NCBI GenBank assembly: GCA_945861145.1
Contig: CAMATL010000003.1
Coordinates: 1-64,000, forward strand
DNA: 64,000 bases
Source: a candidate division TM6 bacterium GW2011_GWF2_37_49
Lineage (GTDB): Bacteria; Babelota; Babeliae; Babelales; RVW-14
Direction: 5' to 3'
Part shown: in pieces, positions 25,354 through 33,715 of the stretch
How the letters are laid out: the number at the start of each line of letters is the position of its first letter
How positions within the stretch are numbered: position 1 is the first letter of the stretch
Program-made: the position numbers and the translations under genes
Notes under the pieces: model-generated
Seen by the model: only the letters and a program-made list of their open reading frames with translations
The model's database searches: none
Told to the model about the DNA's origin: nothing

Positions 25354-26583
25354 TTAAGGTACTGTAACTACTGGAGCTTCAACTGAAATTGCATTGCTTT
25401 CGGTTGCACTGACAGATTTTTTACCTTTTTTCTTCTTTTTCTTTTTACCCGGGGTTGCACCATCATGAGCTGGTGTATTAACGGGTACTACAGTAACGGT
25501 CCCTGTGGTATCAGTATTTGTAGAGGCGCCTTTTTTACTTTTCTTTTTGCCGGCAGGAGCCAAGGTTGATCCAGCGGCGTCTTTTGTGATAGCTTTTTTA
25601 CCCTTTTTCTTCTTGGCTTTTTTCTTGCTGCTCGCCGGGGTGCTGTGTTTTGCCCCACCCGCAGGAGCTGATTTGCCTACATGAGTAAGCGGCTTGGTTG
25701 ATTCATCAATTTGATCAAGGTTTGGCAGCATGGTTTGGCGTATATAGTTTTTTTGGGCAGCATTGAGCAGTGGAGTTGATTCTGCCGCATTCAGTAGCTG
25801 AATCATATAAGATTGGATTTCCACTGCTTCATTAAACGTATTTACCAGTGAAGCACCAAAGTTGGCATAGGTTGTTTCATCAAAGGCTTGGTTTTGTGCG
25901 TTTTGCATAGAGCTATACAGTTGTTTAATCCGGCTGCTCAAGTCTGCCGGGGTATTTTTCTCTACGGCTGCTTGTACTGCAGGAATAGCTGGAGTGGTTG
26001 ATTCTACCGCAGTGTTAATTGTTGGAGCTAGTAAAGTTTGTAGTGATCCTGAGGCTGAAGAGCTTATCTCAGGTGTTGGATCTGCTGATATAATTGGGAT
26101 GATTGGTACAGCTACAGCTACTGGTGCGGCATTATTAAATATTGGTTGTTGCGCAGCTATTTGTTGAATAGGCGGGGCATTAACAACAGGTGCTGTGATT
26201 GTGGGTATTGAAACCTGAGGTGCTACTTGTACTCCTCCAACAGGAAGGCTTGGTAGTGAATTTATTTGATTGGCTCGATTGGAAGTTGTTTCTGCGGTAG
26301 CAGTGTTGTTTGCTTGTGCTGAAAGATTTTGTGCGGGCTGCCCAATATTTAGTATGGGTATATTTATTGCAGATGTATTGGCATCTGGGGTTACGGTAAT
26401 GATTGGATCGACTGGTTGAGGTTGTTGCTGTTGGTTATTAAATGGATTGTCTGCGGGAGCGTTAGAAATAAGCCGTTGTTGTATGTCTGCTTGTGATGCT
26501 TCAACTGTATAGCCCGTTGCAATACTTGTGATAATAAGCGACAGCACAATCCTTGTGGACGTGTTTAAATTATAACGGTTCAT
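25354..26583 (-). CDS. Secreted helical-domain protein with lysine-rich tail
   Basis: 409 residues, unrecognised. A signal peptide (about 1-29, ending TVEA) precedes a Pro/Asn/Gln/Ala-rich linker. One copy of the helical domain shared with the 23221 protein lies at about 215-300 (FGASLVNTFNEAVEIQSYMI and STPLLNAAQKNYIRQTMLPN). The tail has KKKAKKKKGKK and GKKKKKKKGKK blocks. Compared with the 23221 protein it lacks the N-terminal domain copy. A GGGGGAG ribosome-binding site precedes the ATG. It is divergent from the mevalonate operon. Confidence 0.65.
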   Translation of the reverse strand: MNRYNLNTSTRIVLSLIITSIATGYTVEASQADIQQRLISNAPADNPFNNQQQQPQPVDPIITVTPDANTSAINIPILNIGQPAQNLSAQANNTATAETTSNRANQINSLPSLPVGGVQVAPQVSIPTITAPVVNAPPIQQIAAQQPIFNNAAPVAVAVPIIPIISADPTPEISSSASGSLQTLLAPTINTAVESTTPAIPAVQAAVEKNTPADLSSRIKQLYSSMQNAQNQAFDETTYANFGASLVNTFNEAVEIQSYMIQLLNAAESTPLLNAAQKNYIRQTMLPNLDQIDESTKPLTHVGKSAPAGGAKHSTPASSKKKAKKKKGKKAITKDAAGSTLAPAGKKKSKKGASTNTDTTGTVTVVPVNTPAHDGATPGKKKKKKKGKKSVSATESNAISVEAPVVTVP

Positions 26584-26752
26584 GGTAGCTCCCCCAGTTC
26601 ATTTTGGATAATATGATTTATACACATTGAAATATCTCTATGTGCATAAAATTATATTATCAAATTGGAAATTAAGATCACAAGAGTTTTACATACAGGT
26701 TGTTGTTTGTGTTTGTATCGTTACGCAGTACGTGAAGCTGTAACCCTGGAGA

Positions 26753-26781
26753 TTGACATTTTACATTACTTCTTTTAAGTT
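26753..26781 (+). promoter_or_regulatory. Possible sigma-70-type promoter of the mevalonate operon
   Basis: TTGACA at 26753-26758, a 17-nt spacer and TAAGTT at 26776-26781, about 55 nt before the first gene. The -35 box is perfect but the -10 box is weak. Confidence 0.35.
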
Positions 26782-26835
26782 CGTGCAGGCTGGTCGAGCT
26801 TTTGGTAAAAAAGGATTGAAAAGCGGTAGGGTGTA

Positions 26836-28101
26836 GTGGCTCCTCAAACAAGTAGAATTCCTGAATTTTATAAAAAATCATATGAAGAACGTCTGCAGAT
26901 ACTCAAAGAGCAGGCGGATCTTTCTGATGAAGAAATTCATATTCTTCGTCTTCATGCTGCTGCAAGTTTTGGGACTGTAAGCCGTATGATCGAAAATGTT
27001 GTTTCAGTCATGTTTTTACCTTTAGGGATGGCTACAAATTTTTTAATTAATGGTGAAGAATACGTTATTCCCATGGCGGTAGAAGAATCTAGCGTGGTTG
27101 CTGCGGCTTGTAATGCCGCTAAACTTGCACGTTATTCCGGCGGATTTAAGGTATCTAGTACTGAACCAGTTATGATTGGTCAGGTACAGCTGCTTGGGAT
27201 TGAAGATTTTGTGACGTCAAAAAACACTATATTTTGTTATAAAGACCGTATTTTGGTCCTTGCCAACGCCCACGATCGAGTCCTTGTTGCCAATGGTGGT
27301 GGTGCTATTGATCTTGAAATTCAAGTTTTGGATACCAAGCGTGGTCCAATGTTGATTGTTTACTTGTTGGTCAATGTTTGTGATGCCATGGGCTCCAATA
27401 TCGTTAACACTATGGTAGAAGGCATTGCGCCATTTTTAGAAGATTTAACCGGCGGGTACGCGCGCTTGCGTGTTGTTTCAAATTATGCCGTACGGCGAGT
27501 TGTGAAAGCTACTGCTATATGGAAAAAAGAGATTATTGGCGCTGAAGTTGTTGAGGGTGTCCTCGACGCTGATGCTCTTGCGTTTGCAGATCCATATCGA
27601 GCCGCTACTCATAATAAAGGCATTATGAATGGTGTCGATGCTGTGGTCATTGCTACTGGTAACGATTTTAGAGCTGTTGAAGCTGGTGCACACAGCTATG
27701 CCGCGCGTAATGGTTTATATCAACCATTAAGCACGTATTACAAGAATGAAGAAGGGGATTTAGTTGGGGAGCTGGAGATGCCGTTGGCGATTGGGATTGT
27801 TGGTGGCATAACCAAGAGTCATCCGATTGCACAGTTGTGCCTTAAGATTTTAAGGGTTAAATCGGCACAACAATTGGCAGAAATTATTGGAGCGGTAGGG
27901 CTAGCACAAAATTTTGCTGCATTACGAGTACTTGTGCGTGAAGGTCTGCAGCGCGGTCACATGCGACTGCATAGCAAAAACATGGCTGGTAATGTGGGCG
28001 CCGTAGGAGAAGAGATAGATGCCATCGCTGATCGCATGGTGAGTGAGCATTGCATCTCTGCAGGGCGAGCTCGGGAGCTATTTGAAGAGTTAAAGAAGTA
28101 A
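26836..28101 (+). CDS. mvaA: Hydroxymethylglutaryl-CoA reductase, class II
   Basis: Reduces HMG-CoA to mevalonate with NAD(P)H. The 421-residue length and the motif MIENVVSVMFLPLGMATNFL are typical of class II reductases, as is the following PMAVEESSVVAAACNAAKLA, which holds the catalytic Glu. NKGIMNGVDAVVIATGNDFR carries the Lys, and the C-terminal GLQRGHMRLHSKN carries the late His. Class II enzymes were first known from mevalonate degraders, but here all biosynthetic genes follow, so a biosynthetic role is inferred. The start is GTG 26836; no ATG exists before the conserved core. It is 11 nt upstream of the synthase gene. Confidence 0.92.
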   Translation: MAPQTSRIPEFYKKSYEERLQILKEQADLSDEEIHILRLHAAASFGTVSRMIENVVSVMFLPLGMATNFLINGEEYVIPMAVEESSVVAAACNAAKLARYSGGFKVSSTEPVMIGQVQLLGIEDFVTSKNTIFCYKDRILVLANAHDRVLVANGGGAIDLEIQVLDTKRGPMLIVYLLVNVCDAMGSNIVNTMVEGIAPFLEDLTGGYARLRVVSNYAVRRVVKATAIWKKEIIGAEVVEGVLDADALAFADPYRAATHNKGIMNGVDAVVIATGNDFRAVEAGAHSYAARNGLYQPLSTYYKNEEGDLVGELEMPLAIGIVGGITKSHPIAQLCLKILRVKSAQQLAEIIGAVGLAQNFAALRVLVREGLQRGHMRLHSKNMAGNVGAVGEEIDAIADRMVSEHCISAGRARELFEELKK

Positions 28102-28112
28102 AAGGGGTTAGT

Positions 28113-29153
28113 ATGAAGTTGGGTATCGTTGGTTATGGCTCTTATATTCCTTGCTATCGCATTACCGCACAAGAAATTGCGCGAGAAAATAACCACGACT
28201 GGAAAAAAATTACAGCCTCGTTAGGGGTAACTGAAAAATCTGTCCCCGCTAAAGATGAAGATGCCGTTACTTTGGGCGTCCGTGCAGCGCGCAATGCATT
28301 GACCCGTGCAGGCATATCAGCTTCAGCGTTGGGAGTGATTTATGTTGGCAGTGAAAGTCATCCATATGCGGTCAAGCCATCGGCAAGCATCATAGGCGCG
28401 GCGCTTGGTATTGGTTTAAATTATGCTGCAGCTGATTTAGAATTTGCCTGCAAGGCAGGAACTGCGGCGTTACAAGCCGCTTATGCTCAAGTTAAAAGTG
28501 GTTTTACGGAACATGCATTGGCTATTGGTACCGATACTGCCCAGGCAGCAGCAGGTGATATTCTTGAATATACCTCGGGCGCTGGTGCTGCGGCCTACAT
28601 TGTAGGCGTTGGTGATGGGGTGCTTGTGACTATTGATGCTACAATGTCGCTTTCGACCGATACACCAGATTTTTGGCGCCGCGGGCTGCGCAAATTTCCA
28701 GAGCATGTTGGTCGTTTTACCGCGGAACCTGGTTATTTTTCTCACATTCAAGCGATGACGCAGATGGTGCTTGAACGTACCAAGCTTGAACCAAAAGATT
28801 TTGCACACGTTGTTTTTCATCAACCAAATGGACGTTTTCCTATTTCTGCGGCAGCTAAGCTAGGCTTTACGCAGCAGCAGATTGAGGCGGGGCTTTTGGT
28901 TAAAAGTGTTGGTAATTCTTACAGCGCCAGCACGATGCTTGGCCTTACTGCAGTGCTTGACGTTGCCAAGCCTGGCCAACGGTTATTGCTCATTAGTTAT
29001 GGTAGTGGCAGTGGTTGTGATGCTTTTGTCTTAACCGTGACCGAACGCTTGCCGCAGGTGCAAGCTTATACTACGGCCACACTTGCTTATGCTGCACGTA
29101 GAAAGCAGGTTTCATACACAAATTATCGTTACAACCTAGATATGATCTATTAA
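28113..29153 (+). CDS. Hydroxymethylglutaryl-CoA synthase, archaeal type
   Basis: Condenses acetyl-CoA with acetoacetyl-CoA to HMG-CoA. At 346 residues it is of the short archaeal kind (MTH792-like) rather than the longer bacterial MvaS. Visible active-site elements are Glu81 in SESHPYAVKP, Cys113 in LEFACKAGTAALQ and the His of VVFHQPNGRFP, plus a late GNSYSAST and SYGSGSGCDAF. An AAAGGGG ribosome-binding site precedes the ATG. It is followed directly by a thiolase and a DUF35 protein, the gene order of the archaeal channelling complex. Confidence 0.9.
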   Translation: MKLGIVGYGSYIPCYRITAQEIARENNHDWKKITASLGVTEKSVPAKDEDAVTLGVRAARNALTRAGISASALGVIYVGSESHPYAVKPSASIIGAALGIGLNYAAADLEFACKAGTAALQAAYAQVKSGFTEHALAIGTDTAQAAAGDILEYTSGAGAAAYIVGVGDGVLVTIDATMSLSTDTPDFWRRGLRKFPEHVGRFTAEPGYFSHIQAMTQMVLERTKLEPKDFAHVVFHQPNGRFPISAAAKLGFTQQQIEAGLLVKSVGNSYSASTMLGLTAVLDVAKPGQRLLLISYGSGSGCDAFVLTVTERLPQVQAYTTATLAYAARRKQVSYTNYRYNLDMIY

Positions 29154-29170
29154 GTATAGCGAAAGTTACC

Positions 29171-30328
29171 ATGGAAATAGCTGTCATTGGAGTGGGGCAC
29201 ACAGAATTTGGAGAGCTGTGGACGCAAAGCCTGCTTGACCTTATTGCGCGAGCACAATTAGAAGCGCTTGCTGATGCAGGGTTAGAACCGGGGCAGATTG
29301 ATGAAATTTTTGTTGCCAATATGTGTGCACCGCAGCTTTTGGGGCAGGCTCATCTTGGCGCATTGGCTGCAGATGTCCTTGGTATAAACAGTCCTGCATT
29401 TACAATTGAAGCGGCCTGTGCATCAGGATCATTTGCAGTGCGTTCTGGCATTAGAGCCATTTTGTCTGGTGAATCGACTGTTGTCATGGTAACCGGTGCT
29501 GAAAAATTGATGGACGCTAGCATTGAGCAAGTGGCAACAAGTTTTATGAGCGCAAGTACTCGTGATGTGGAGCATTCTAAGGGAGCAACGTTTCCAAGCT
29601 TGTTTGCTTTAGTCGCACGACTTTATTTAGAAAAATATAAAATTACTCGTGAGCAATACGCTCAAGTAAGTATTAAAAATCATCATCATGGCAAACAAAA
29701 CCCTTTGGCACATTTTCAGCGCGATATTACGCTTGAAGATTTTGCCAACGCGCCGATGGTAGCTGATCCGCTTACTTTGTTGGATTGTTCTCCGATTAGT
29801 GATGGCGCCGCCTGCATCATCTTGAGTACGGTAAAATTTGCTAAAAGTTTGGGGCGGCCATATGTATCGATTATTGCTTGCGAAGCGGCGGTTGACTGTG
29901 TAAATATTGCAGATCGAGCAAGTCTAATTGATCTCAAAGCAACAACGCTTGCAGCTGATAAAGCTTTTGCGCGTGCCAACCTAAAGCATAGCGATATAGA
30001 TGTGCTTGAAGTGCATGACGCATTTTCTCCTGCTGAGCTGATGGTTTTGGAGTCATTAGGATTTTTCAAGCCAGGCCAAGCTGCTGGGGCAACCATGGAT
30101 GGTGTGACAACAACCACAGGCTCGTTACCCGTAAATCTCTCTGGCGGGCTTAAAGCCAAAGGCCATCCCGTTGGAGCAACAGGCATTGCGCAAATAGTAG
30201 AGCTTACTAAGCAATTGCGTGGACAAGCGTTTGGGCGGCAACTTAAAGACCCTCGTTATGCGCTTGCGCACAATATGGGCGGGATTGGAACGTCGGTAGT
30301 TGTTACTATTTTAGCTCAGCTAAGCTAG
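29171..30328 (+). CDS. Acetoacetyl-CoA thiolase (archaeal/SCP-x type)
   Basis: Joins two acetyl-CoA into acetoacetyl-CoA, the first step of the mevalonate pathway. The 385-residue protein carries the nucleophilic Cys83 in EAACASGSFAVRSGI. Near the C-terminus are VHDAFSPAELM and GGLKAKGHPVGATGIAQI, with the catalytic histidine. There is no second conserved C-x-G cysteine like that of PhaA/AtoB thiolases, which places it in the SCP-x-like group used in archaea. It sits 17 nt after the HMG-CoA synthase and 9 nt before the DUF35 gene. In archaea these three proteins form one complex that passes acetoacetyl-CoA directly to the synthase. Confidence 0.88.
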   Translation: MEIAVIGVGHTEFGELWTQSLLDLIARAQLEALADAGLEPGQIDEIFVANMCAPQLLGQAHLGALAADVLGINSPAFTIEAACASGSFAVRSGIRAILSGESTVVMVTGAEKLMDASIEQVATSFMSASTRDVEHSKGATFPSLFALVARLYLEKYKITREQYAQVSIKNHHHGKQNPLAHFQRDITLEDFANAPMVADPLTLLDCSPISDGAACIILSTVKFAKSLGRPYVSIIACEAAVDCVNIADRASLIDLKATTLAADKAFARANLKHSDIDVLEVHDAFSPAELMVLESLGFFKPGQAAGATMDGVTTTTGSLPVNLSGGLKAKGHPVGATGIAQIVELTKQLRGQAFGRQLKDPRYALAHNMGGIGTSVVVTILAQLS

Positions 30329-30337
30329 GAATATAAA

Positions 30338-30742
30338 ATGTATAAAAATAGTCCGATTGCCGCATGGCGTAACCAAAGATCAGCCTATCGCCTTGAAGGT
30401 GTGAGCTGTGATACGTGTGGCGCTCTTTTTTTCCCTCGTAAGTATCGCTGTACCTGTTCGAGTGCTCATTTCTCGCCATTCCAGTTTTCTGGTAAAGCGG
30501 CACTGCTTTCCTTTACTAAGGTGAGTATTCCGCCTTTAGAATTCATTGATTATTCCCCTTACTGTATTGGGCTCGTGCGGCTTGAAGAAGGACCAATAGT
30601 CCTTATGCAGCTTGCGGATGTTACGTTTGAAGAATTATCTGTAGGGATGGAGATGATCGCCGTATTTCGCCGATATTTTGCTGCAGGTAGTGACGGCATG
30701 ATTTTTTATGGGATAAAATTTTCTCCAGCAGAGCTTGCCTGA
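30338..30742 (+). CDS. DUF35 OB-fold/zinc-ribbon scaffold protein
   Basis: A 134-residue protein with an N-terminal zinc-ribbon (C24-x2-C27, then C38-x-C40) and an OB-fold part (GKAALLSFTKVSIPPLEF, PYCIGLVRLEEGPIVLMQLA). This is the DUF35 layout. In the characterised archaeal complex the DUF35 subunit bridges thiolase and HMG-CoA synthase and shares the CoA site. The last cysteine pair here is C-x-C rather than C-x2-C, which may alter zinc binding. An AGGA site precedes the ATG, and its TGA overlaps the start of the mevalonate kinase gene by one base (TGATG), so the two are translationally coupled. Confidence 0.85.
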   Translation: MYKNSPIAAWRNQRSAYRLEGVSCDTCGALFFPRKYRCTCSSAHFSPFQFSGKAALLSFTKVSIPPLEFIDYSPYCIGLVRLEEGPIVLMQLADVTFEELSVGMEMIAVFRRYFAAGSDGMIFYGIKFSPAELA

Positions 30743-31707
30743 TGGTTGGGTTTGGATCAGGAAAAGTAATTTTATGCGGTGAGCACGTAGTTGTGCACAG
30801 CGAGCCTGCCATTGTAGTTTCGTTGCCGCTGCGTACGCGTGTTGATGTAATACCTTTCTCGGGGACGTTTATTGTTGATAAGCGGCCTAAGCACCCCAAC
30901 TATGTTCCATATAAACAAAATTTATATGAAGAAATGGCAGCAACCATTGCCGATGCTTTTGGTGTTGGCCGGTTGTATTCATTTGTTTTATCGGGTGATT
31001 TACCGGTGACATCAGGCGGCATTGGCGCCAGTGCGGCGGCTGCGGTTGGCATTGCCCGTGCGCTCGCGGCTATGCTCAAGCGGCACCTCGGTCAGCGAGA
31101 AATTATGGAAATAGCACTTTCAGGAGAGCGAAAAATTCATGGCAATCCTAGCGGGATTGATACGACGGCCGCCACTATTGAAGGTATTCTATTATTTCAA
31201 AAAGAAGAATATGTTTTGTTTCACCATCGGATTGCACCTGCTCAGCCAGCGTTACCTATGCTTTTGGTTGATTCACAAAAAACAACTAATACTAAAGAAA
31301 CAGTTGCCGCGGTTGGTGAATTTAAAAAGCAAAATTCATTGCTTTGGCAGACGCTCATGATGGAATATCAAGCCATTTTTGCTGCTGTGATTGGAGCGAT
31401 AAAAAAACGAGATATTGAGGCGTTGGGTAAATTGCTTGATCAGAATCAAAGTCTTCTTGATAAACTTACGCTGTCTTGCTGTCATGTGGAACGGGTGCGA
31501 GATATTGCACGCAACAACGGTGCGCTGGGCTCAAAAAATACAGGCTCTAGCCGCGGAGGCTTAGTTTTAGTGCTTGGGCGTGATGCACAGCATGTGGCAG
31601 ACATGGCGCAAGTTTTTACACGAGTCGGTTATTTTGTAGTTGATGCTTCATCTTCAAGTAGTAGCTTATCTACAGATAAAAACCCTGCCGCCGACCAGGC
31701 ATCATAA
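30742..31707 (+). CDS. mvk: Mevalonate kinase
   Basis: GHMP-superfamily kinase that phosphorylates mevalonate with ATP. Seen are GKVILCGEHVVVHSEPAIVV at the N-terminus, the ATP loop LPVTSGGIGASAAAAVGIAR near residue 90-110, and ERKIHGNPSGIDTTAAT with the catalytic Asp. The third GHMP motif, usually K-L-T-G-A-G-G-G-G, reads SKNTGSSRGGLVL, so it is degenerate. The C-terminal about 25 residues are Ser-rich and lie antisense to the end of the phosphomevalonate kinase gene (79-bp overlap, tail to tail). Fifth gene of the plus-strand mevalonate operon. Confidence 0.85.
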   Translation: MVGFGSGKVILCGEHVVVHSEPAIVVSLPLRTRVDVIPFSGTFIVDKRPKHPNYVPYKQNLYEEMAATIADAFGVGRLYSFVLSGDLPVTSGGIGASAAAAVGIARALAAMLKRHLGQREIMEIALSGERKIHGNPSGIDTTAATIEGILLFQKEEYVLFHHRIAPAQPALPMLLVDSQKTTNTKETVAAVGEFKKQNSLLWQTLMMEYQAIFAAVIGAIKKRDIEALGKLLDQNQSLLDKLTLSCCHVERVRDIARNNGALGSKNTGSSRGGLVLVLGRDAQHVADMAQVFTRVGYFVVDASSSSSSLSTDKNPAADQAS

Positions 31708-32666
31708 ACTTTTTGTTTTGTTTTCTCGTCAGGGCAAAGTGCGATAACGCAATCGCCCCCACCAGCACCCGAAAATTTAGCCGCAGCGCCAAACGCTGCG
31801 GCTATTTTAATCATTTCGGTAAGGGGTGGTGTTTCGAGTGCATTGTTGCATAGGGCTGAGAGTTGATGGAGTAATTCTTGGTTGATATTGATCAGTGCCA
31901 TGGCGGCTTGAATATGATTTTTTTTTATTCTAGCGGTAAGTGCTTGTACGCATTCGTTGATCTGCTTAACTATTGAATCAACTCTTTCTGGGTTTTCTAT
32001 CCGAGCCGAATTGAAAATTTTTATTAAATTTGTAGTGCTTGCCGAAGTCCCACTAAAGCCAACCGCAATGTGCCAATCTGCTGGTAAGGCAATTGGGATG
32101 ATACGGTAATCCATTGCACGTGCATTGCTGCGTGCCGTGTACATGATAGCAGTGCCGCTTGCTGCTGCTGCAATGTCAAAACCGCTGCCTAAATTTCCTT
32201 GTGCTTTACTGTGCGCTGCAGTTGCGATGTTGAACAGTGTCTTGGTATCGAGTGGTATCTCGTGAAAGAGAGCGAGCGCTTTGGCTATGCCGACTACCGT
32301 GCAGGCGCTGGAGCCAATCCCAAGTTTGTGAGTAATCCCATCACGAGCGATGTATGTGTGGGGATCATTTTCTAGTGTGAGGTGGAAGGGGTTAAGAGCT
32401 CCATCCTCAAGGCCTAGCTGTGCAAACACTTCTCTAAACACAGTTGTCAAAAATTGTGCAGTAGCTGCCTGCTTTGCCCTCAGTTGACTCAGTGGATGTA
32501 GCTCCAAGCCGTAAGCAGGAGATGTAACACATGACTCAGCTGCCGGCTCAATACAGACATTAATGCCGCGCGTTGGCAGCGTGAGGCAGGAGTGACCAGG
32601 AGTCAAAATACTCCATTCACCACTGAGCATGAGCTTGCCAGCTACATGAAATGAATGCTTAATCAT
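31629..32666 (-). CDS. Phosphomevalonate kinase
   Basis: GHMP kinase converting mevalonate 5-phosphate to the diphosphate. The N-terminus VAGKLMLSGEWSILTPGHSC is typical of the family. The ATP loop is THKLGIGSSACTVVGIAKAL (near residue 118), followed by AQGNLGSGFDIAAAASG and the third motif AAKFSGAGGGDCVIAL near 300. The 345-residue length fits bacterial enzymes. Its ATG overlaps the stop of the decarboxylase gene by 4 bp (ATGA), indicating coupled translation. Its 3' end overlaps that of mevalonate kinase on the other strand. Confidence 0.85.
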   Translation of the reverse strand: MIKHSFHVAGKLMLSGEWSILTPGHSCLTLPTRGINVCIEPAAESCVTSPAYGLELHPLSQLRAKQAATAQFLTTVFREVFAQLGLEDGALNPFHLTLENDPHTYIARDGITHKLGIGSSACTVVGIAKALALFHEIPLDTKTLFNIATAAHSKAQGNLGSGFDIAAAASGTAIMYTARSNARAMDYRIIPIALPADWHIAVGFSGTSASTTNLIKIFNSARIENPERVDSIVKQINECVQALTARIKKNHIQAAMALININQELLHQLSALCNNALETPPLTEMIKIAAAFGAAAKFSGAGGGDCVIALCPDEKTKQKVYDAWSAAGFLSVDKLLLEDEASTTK

Positions 32667-33649
32667 TCAACAATTTCTACTTCCGGATCACCAGCAATAG
32701 TGCTTTCAAGTACCGAAGAAACCCCGAGCAGAGTTTGTAATTTTTGCATAATGACAGGAGCGTCAACAGCGAGGCAAATAACTTTTACGTGAGGCCCTGC
32801 ATCGGTAGTTACATAGCAGGCAATACCATGCTGCTCGCGTAACATTTTAACCCCCATAATTGCGTTTAGAGAACCTTCATTCCAGTAATTGAGTGAAGGC
32901 GTGGTGCTGAGCATCACGTCACGCATGTCACACCAATCAGCCTGTGACAGCGAGCCAACCGTTATAATGTTGCGCGAGCGTAGCGCAGTAATCATGGCTG
33001 GCAGGCGGTTATTCGATCGGATAAGCCAGTCTTGATAGCGAGGTGATGTTGCAACTGATTGCTGCATGCCGGCACGAGATGAAACTTTTTTAGCTGCTGT
33101 GGTTGTGATGGCGATCAGGACGCGCAGGTCAGGCCACCAGCTGGCGGGTAAAACTGGTTCTGCAAATGAATCGCTTCCGTCGTTAGCATCGCCTCGGTGC
33201 CAGATAACAGCGCCACCATATATAGAACGGGCTGCGGAACCTGAGCCGCGACGAGCAAGTATAGAAACTTCTTGCATGCTCAGCTGGAGGTTACATAAGC
33301 TGTTGATGCCAAGGGCTAATGCGGCAAAGCCGCTGGCACTGCTTGCAAGCCCGCTTGCTGTAGGAAAATAATTTTTCGAAATGATGGAGAAGTGACTATT
33401 GATGCCAAACAAAGCCCGTGTCGTCTCAAGAAATGACCGTACAGGGCTTTGTAGTTGTTCGTCGCTATGTCCATCGAATTCAATGCAGTCGTGTTGTTCT
33501 TTGTTAAGCGCAATAGTCGTGGTTGTTTTAAGTGCCGTCAGTGTTAGAGATAAGCTGCTCTTGGTTGGGAGCATGAGATTTTCGTCTCGTTTGCCCCAAT
33601 ATTTTATGAGTGCAATATTGGCGTTGGCGGAAACATTGACCTGCTTCAT
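32663..33649 (-). CDS. mvaD: Diphosphomevalonate decarboxylase
   Basis: ATP-dependent decarboxylation of mevalonate diphosphate to isopentenyl diphosphate. The protein starts VSANANIALIKYWGKRDENL, the usual N-terminal signature. It has LPTKSSLSLTL, then FPTASGLASSASGFAALALG as ATP loop and RRGSGSAARSIYGGAVIWHR, with DAGPHVKVIC near the end. The start is set at ATG 33649, where the conserved sequence begins with a GAGA-rich site upstream; the longer frame to 33757 runs into the divergent gene. 328 residues, normal for the family. First gene of a two-gene minus-strand unit with phosphomevalonate kinase. Confidence 0.92.
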   Translation of the reverse strand: MKQVNVSANANIALIKYWGKRDENLMLPTKSSLSLTLTALKTTTTIALNKEQHDCIEFDGHSDEQLQSPVRSFLETTRALFGINSHFSIISKNYFPTASGLASSASGFAALALGINSLCNLQLSMQEVSILARRGSGSAARSIYGGAVIWHRGDANDGSDSFAEPVLPASWWPDLRVLIAITTTAAKKVSSRAGMQQSVATSPRYQDWLIRSNNRLPAMITALRSRNIITVGSLSQADWCDMRDVMLSTTPSLNYWNEGSLNAIMGVKMLREQHGIACYVTTDAGPHVKVICLAVDAPVIMQKLQTLLGVSSVLESTIAGDPEVEIVE

Positions 33650-33715
33650 TGACGTTCTCTCGTTGATAAATAAAAAAAATAATCTTTTCGCACAGAATAA
33701 CGCAAAGGTGGGGTT

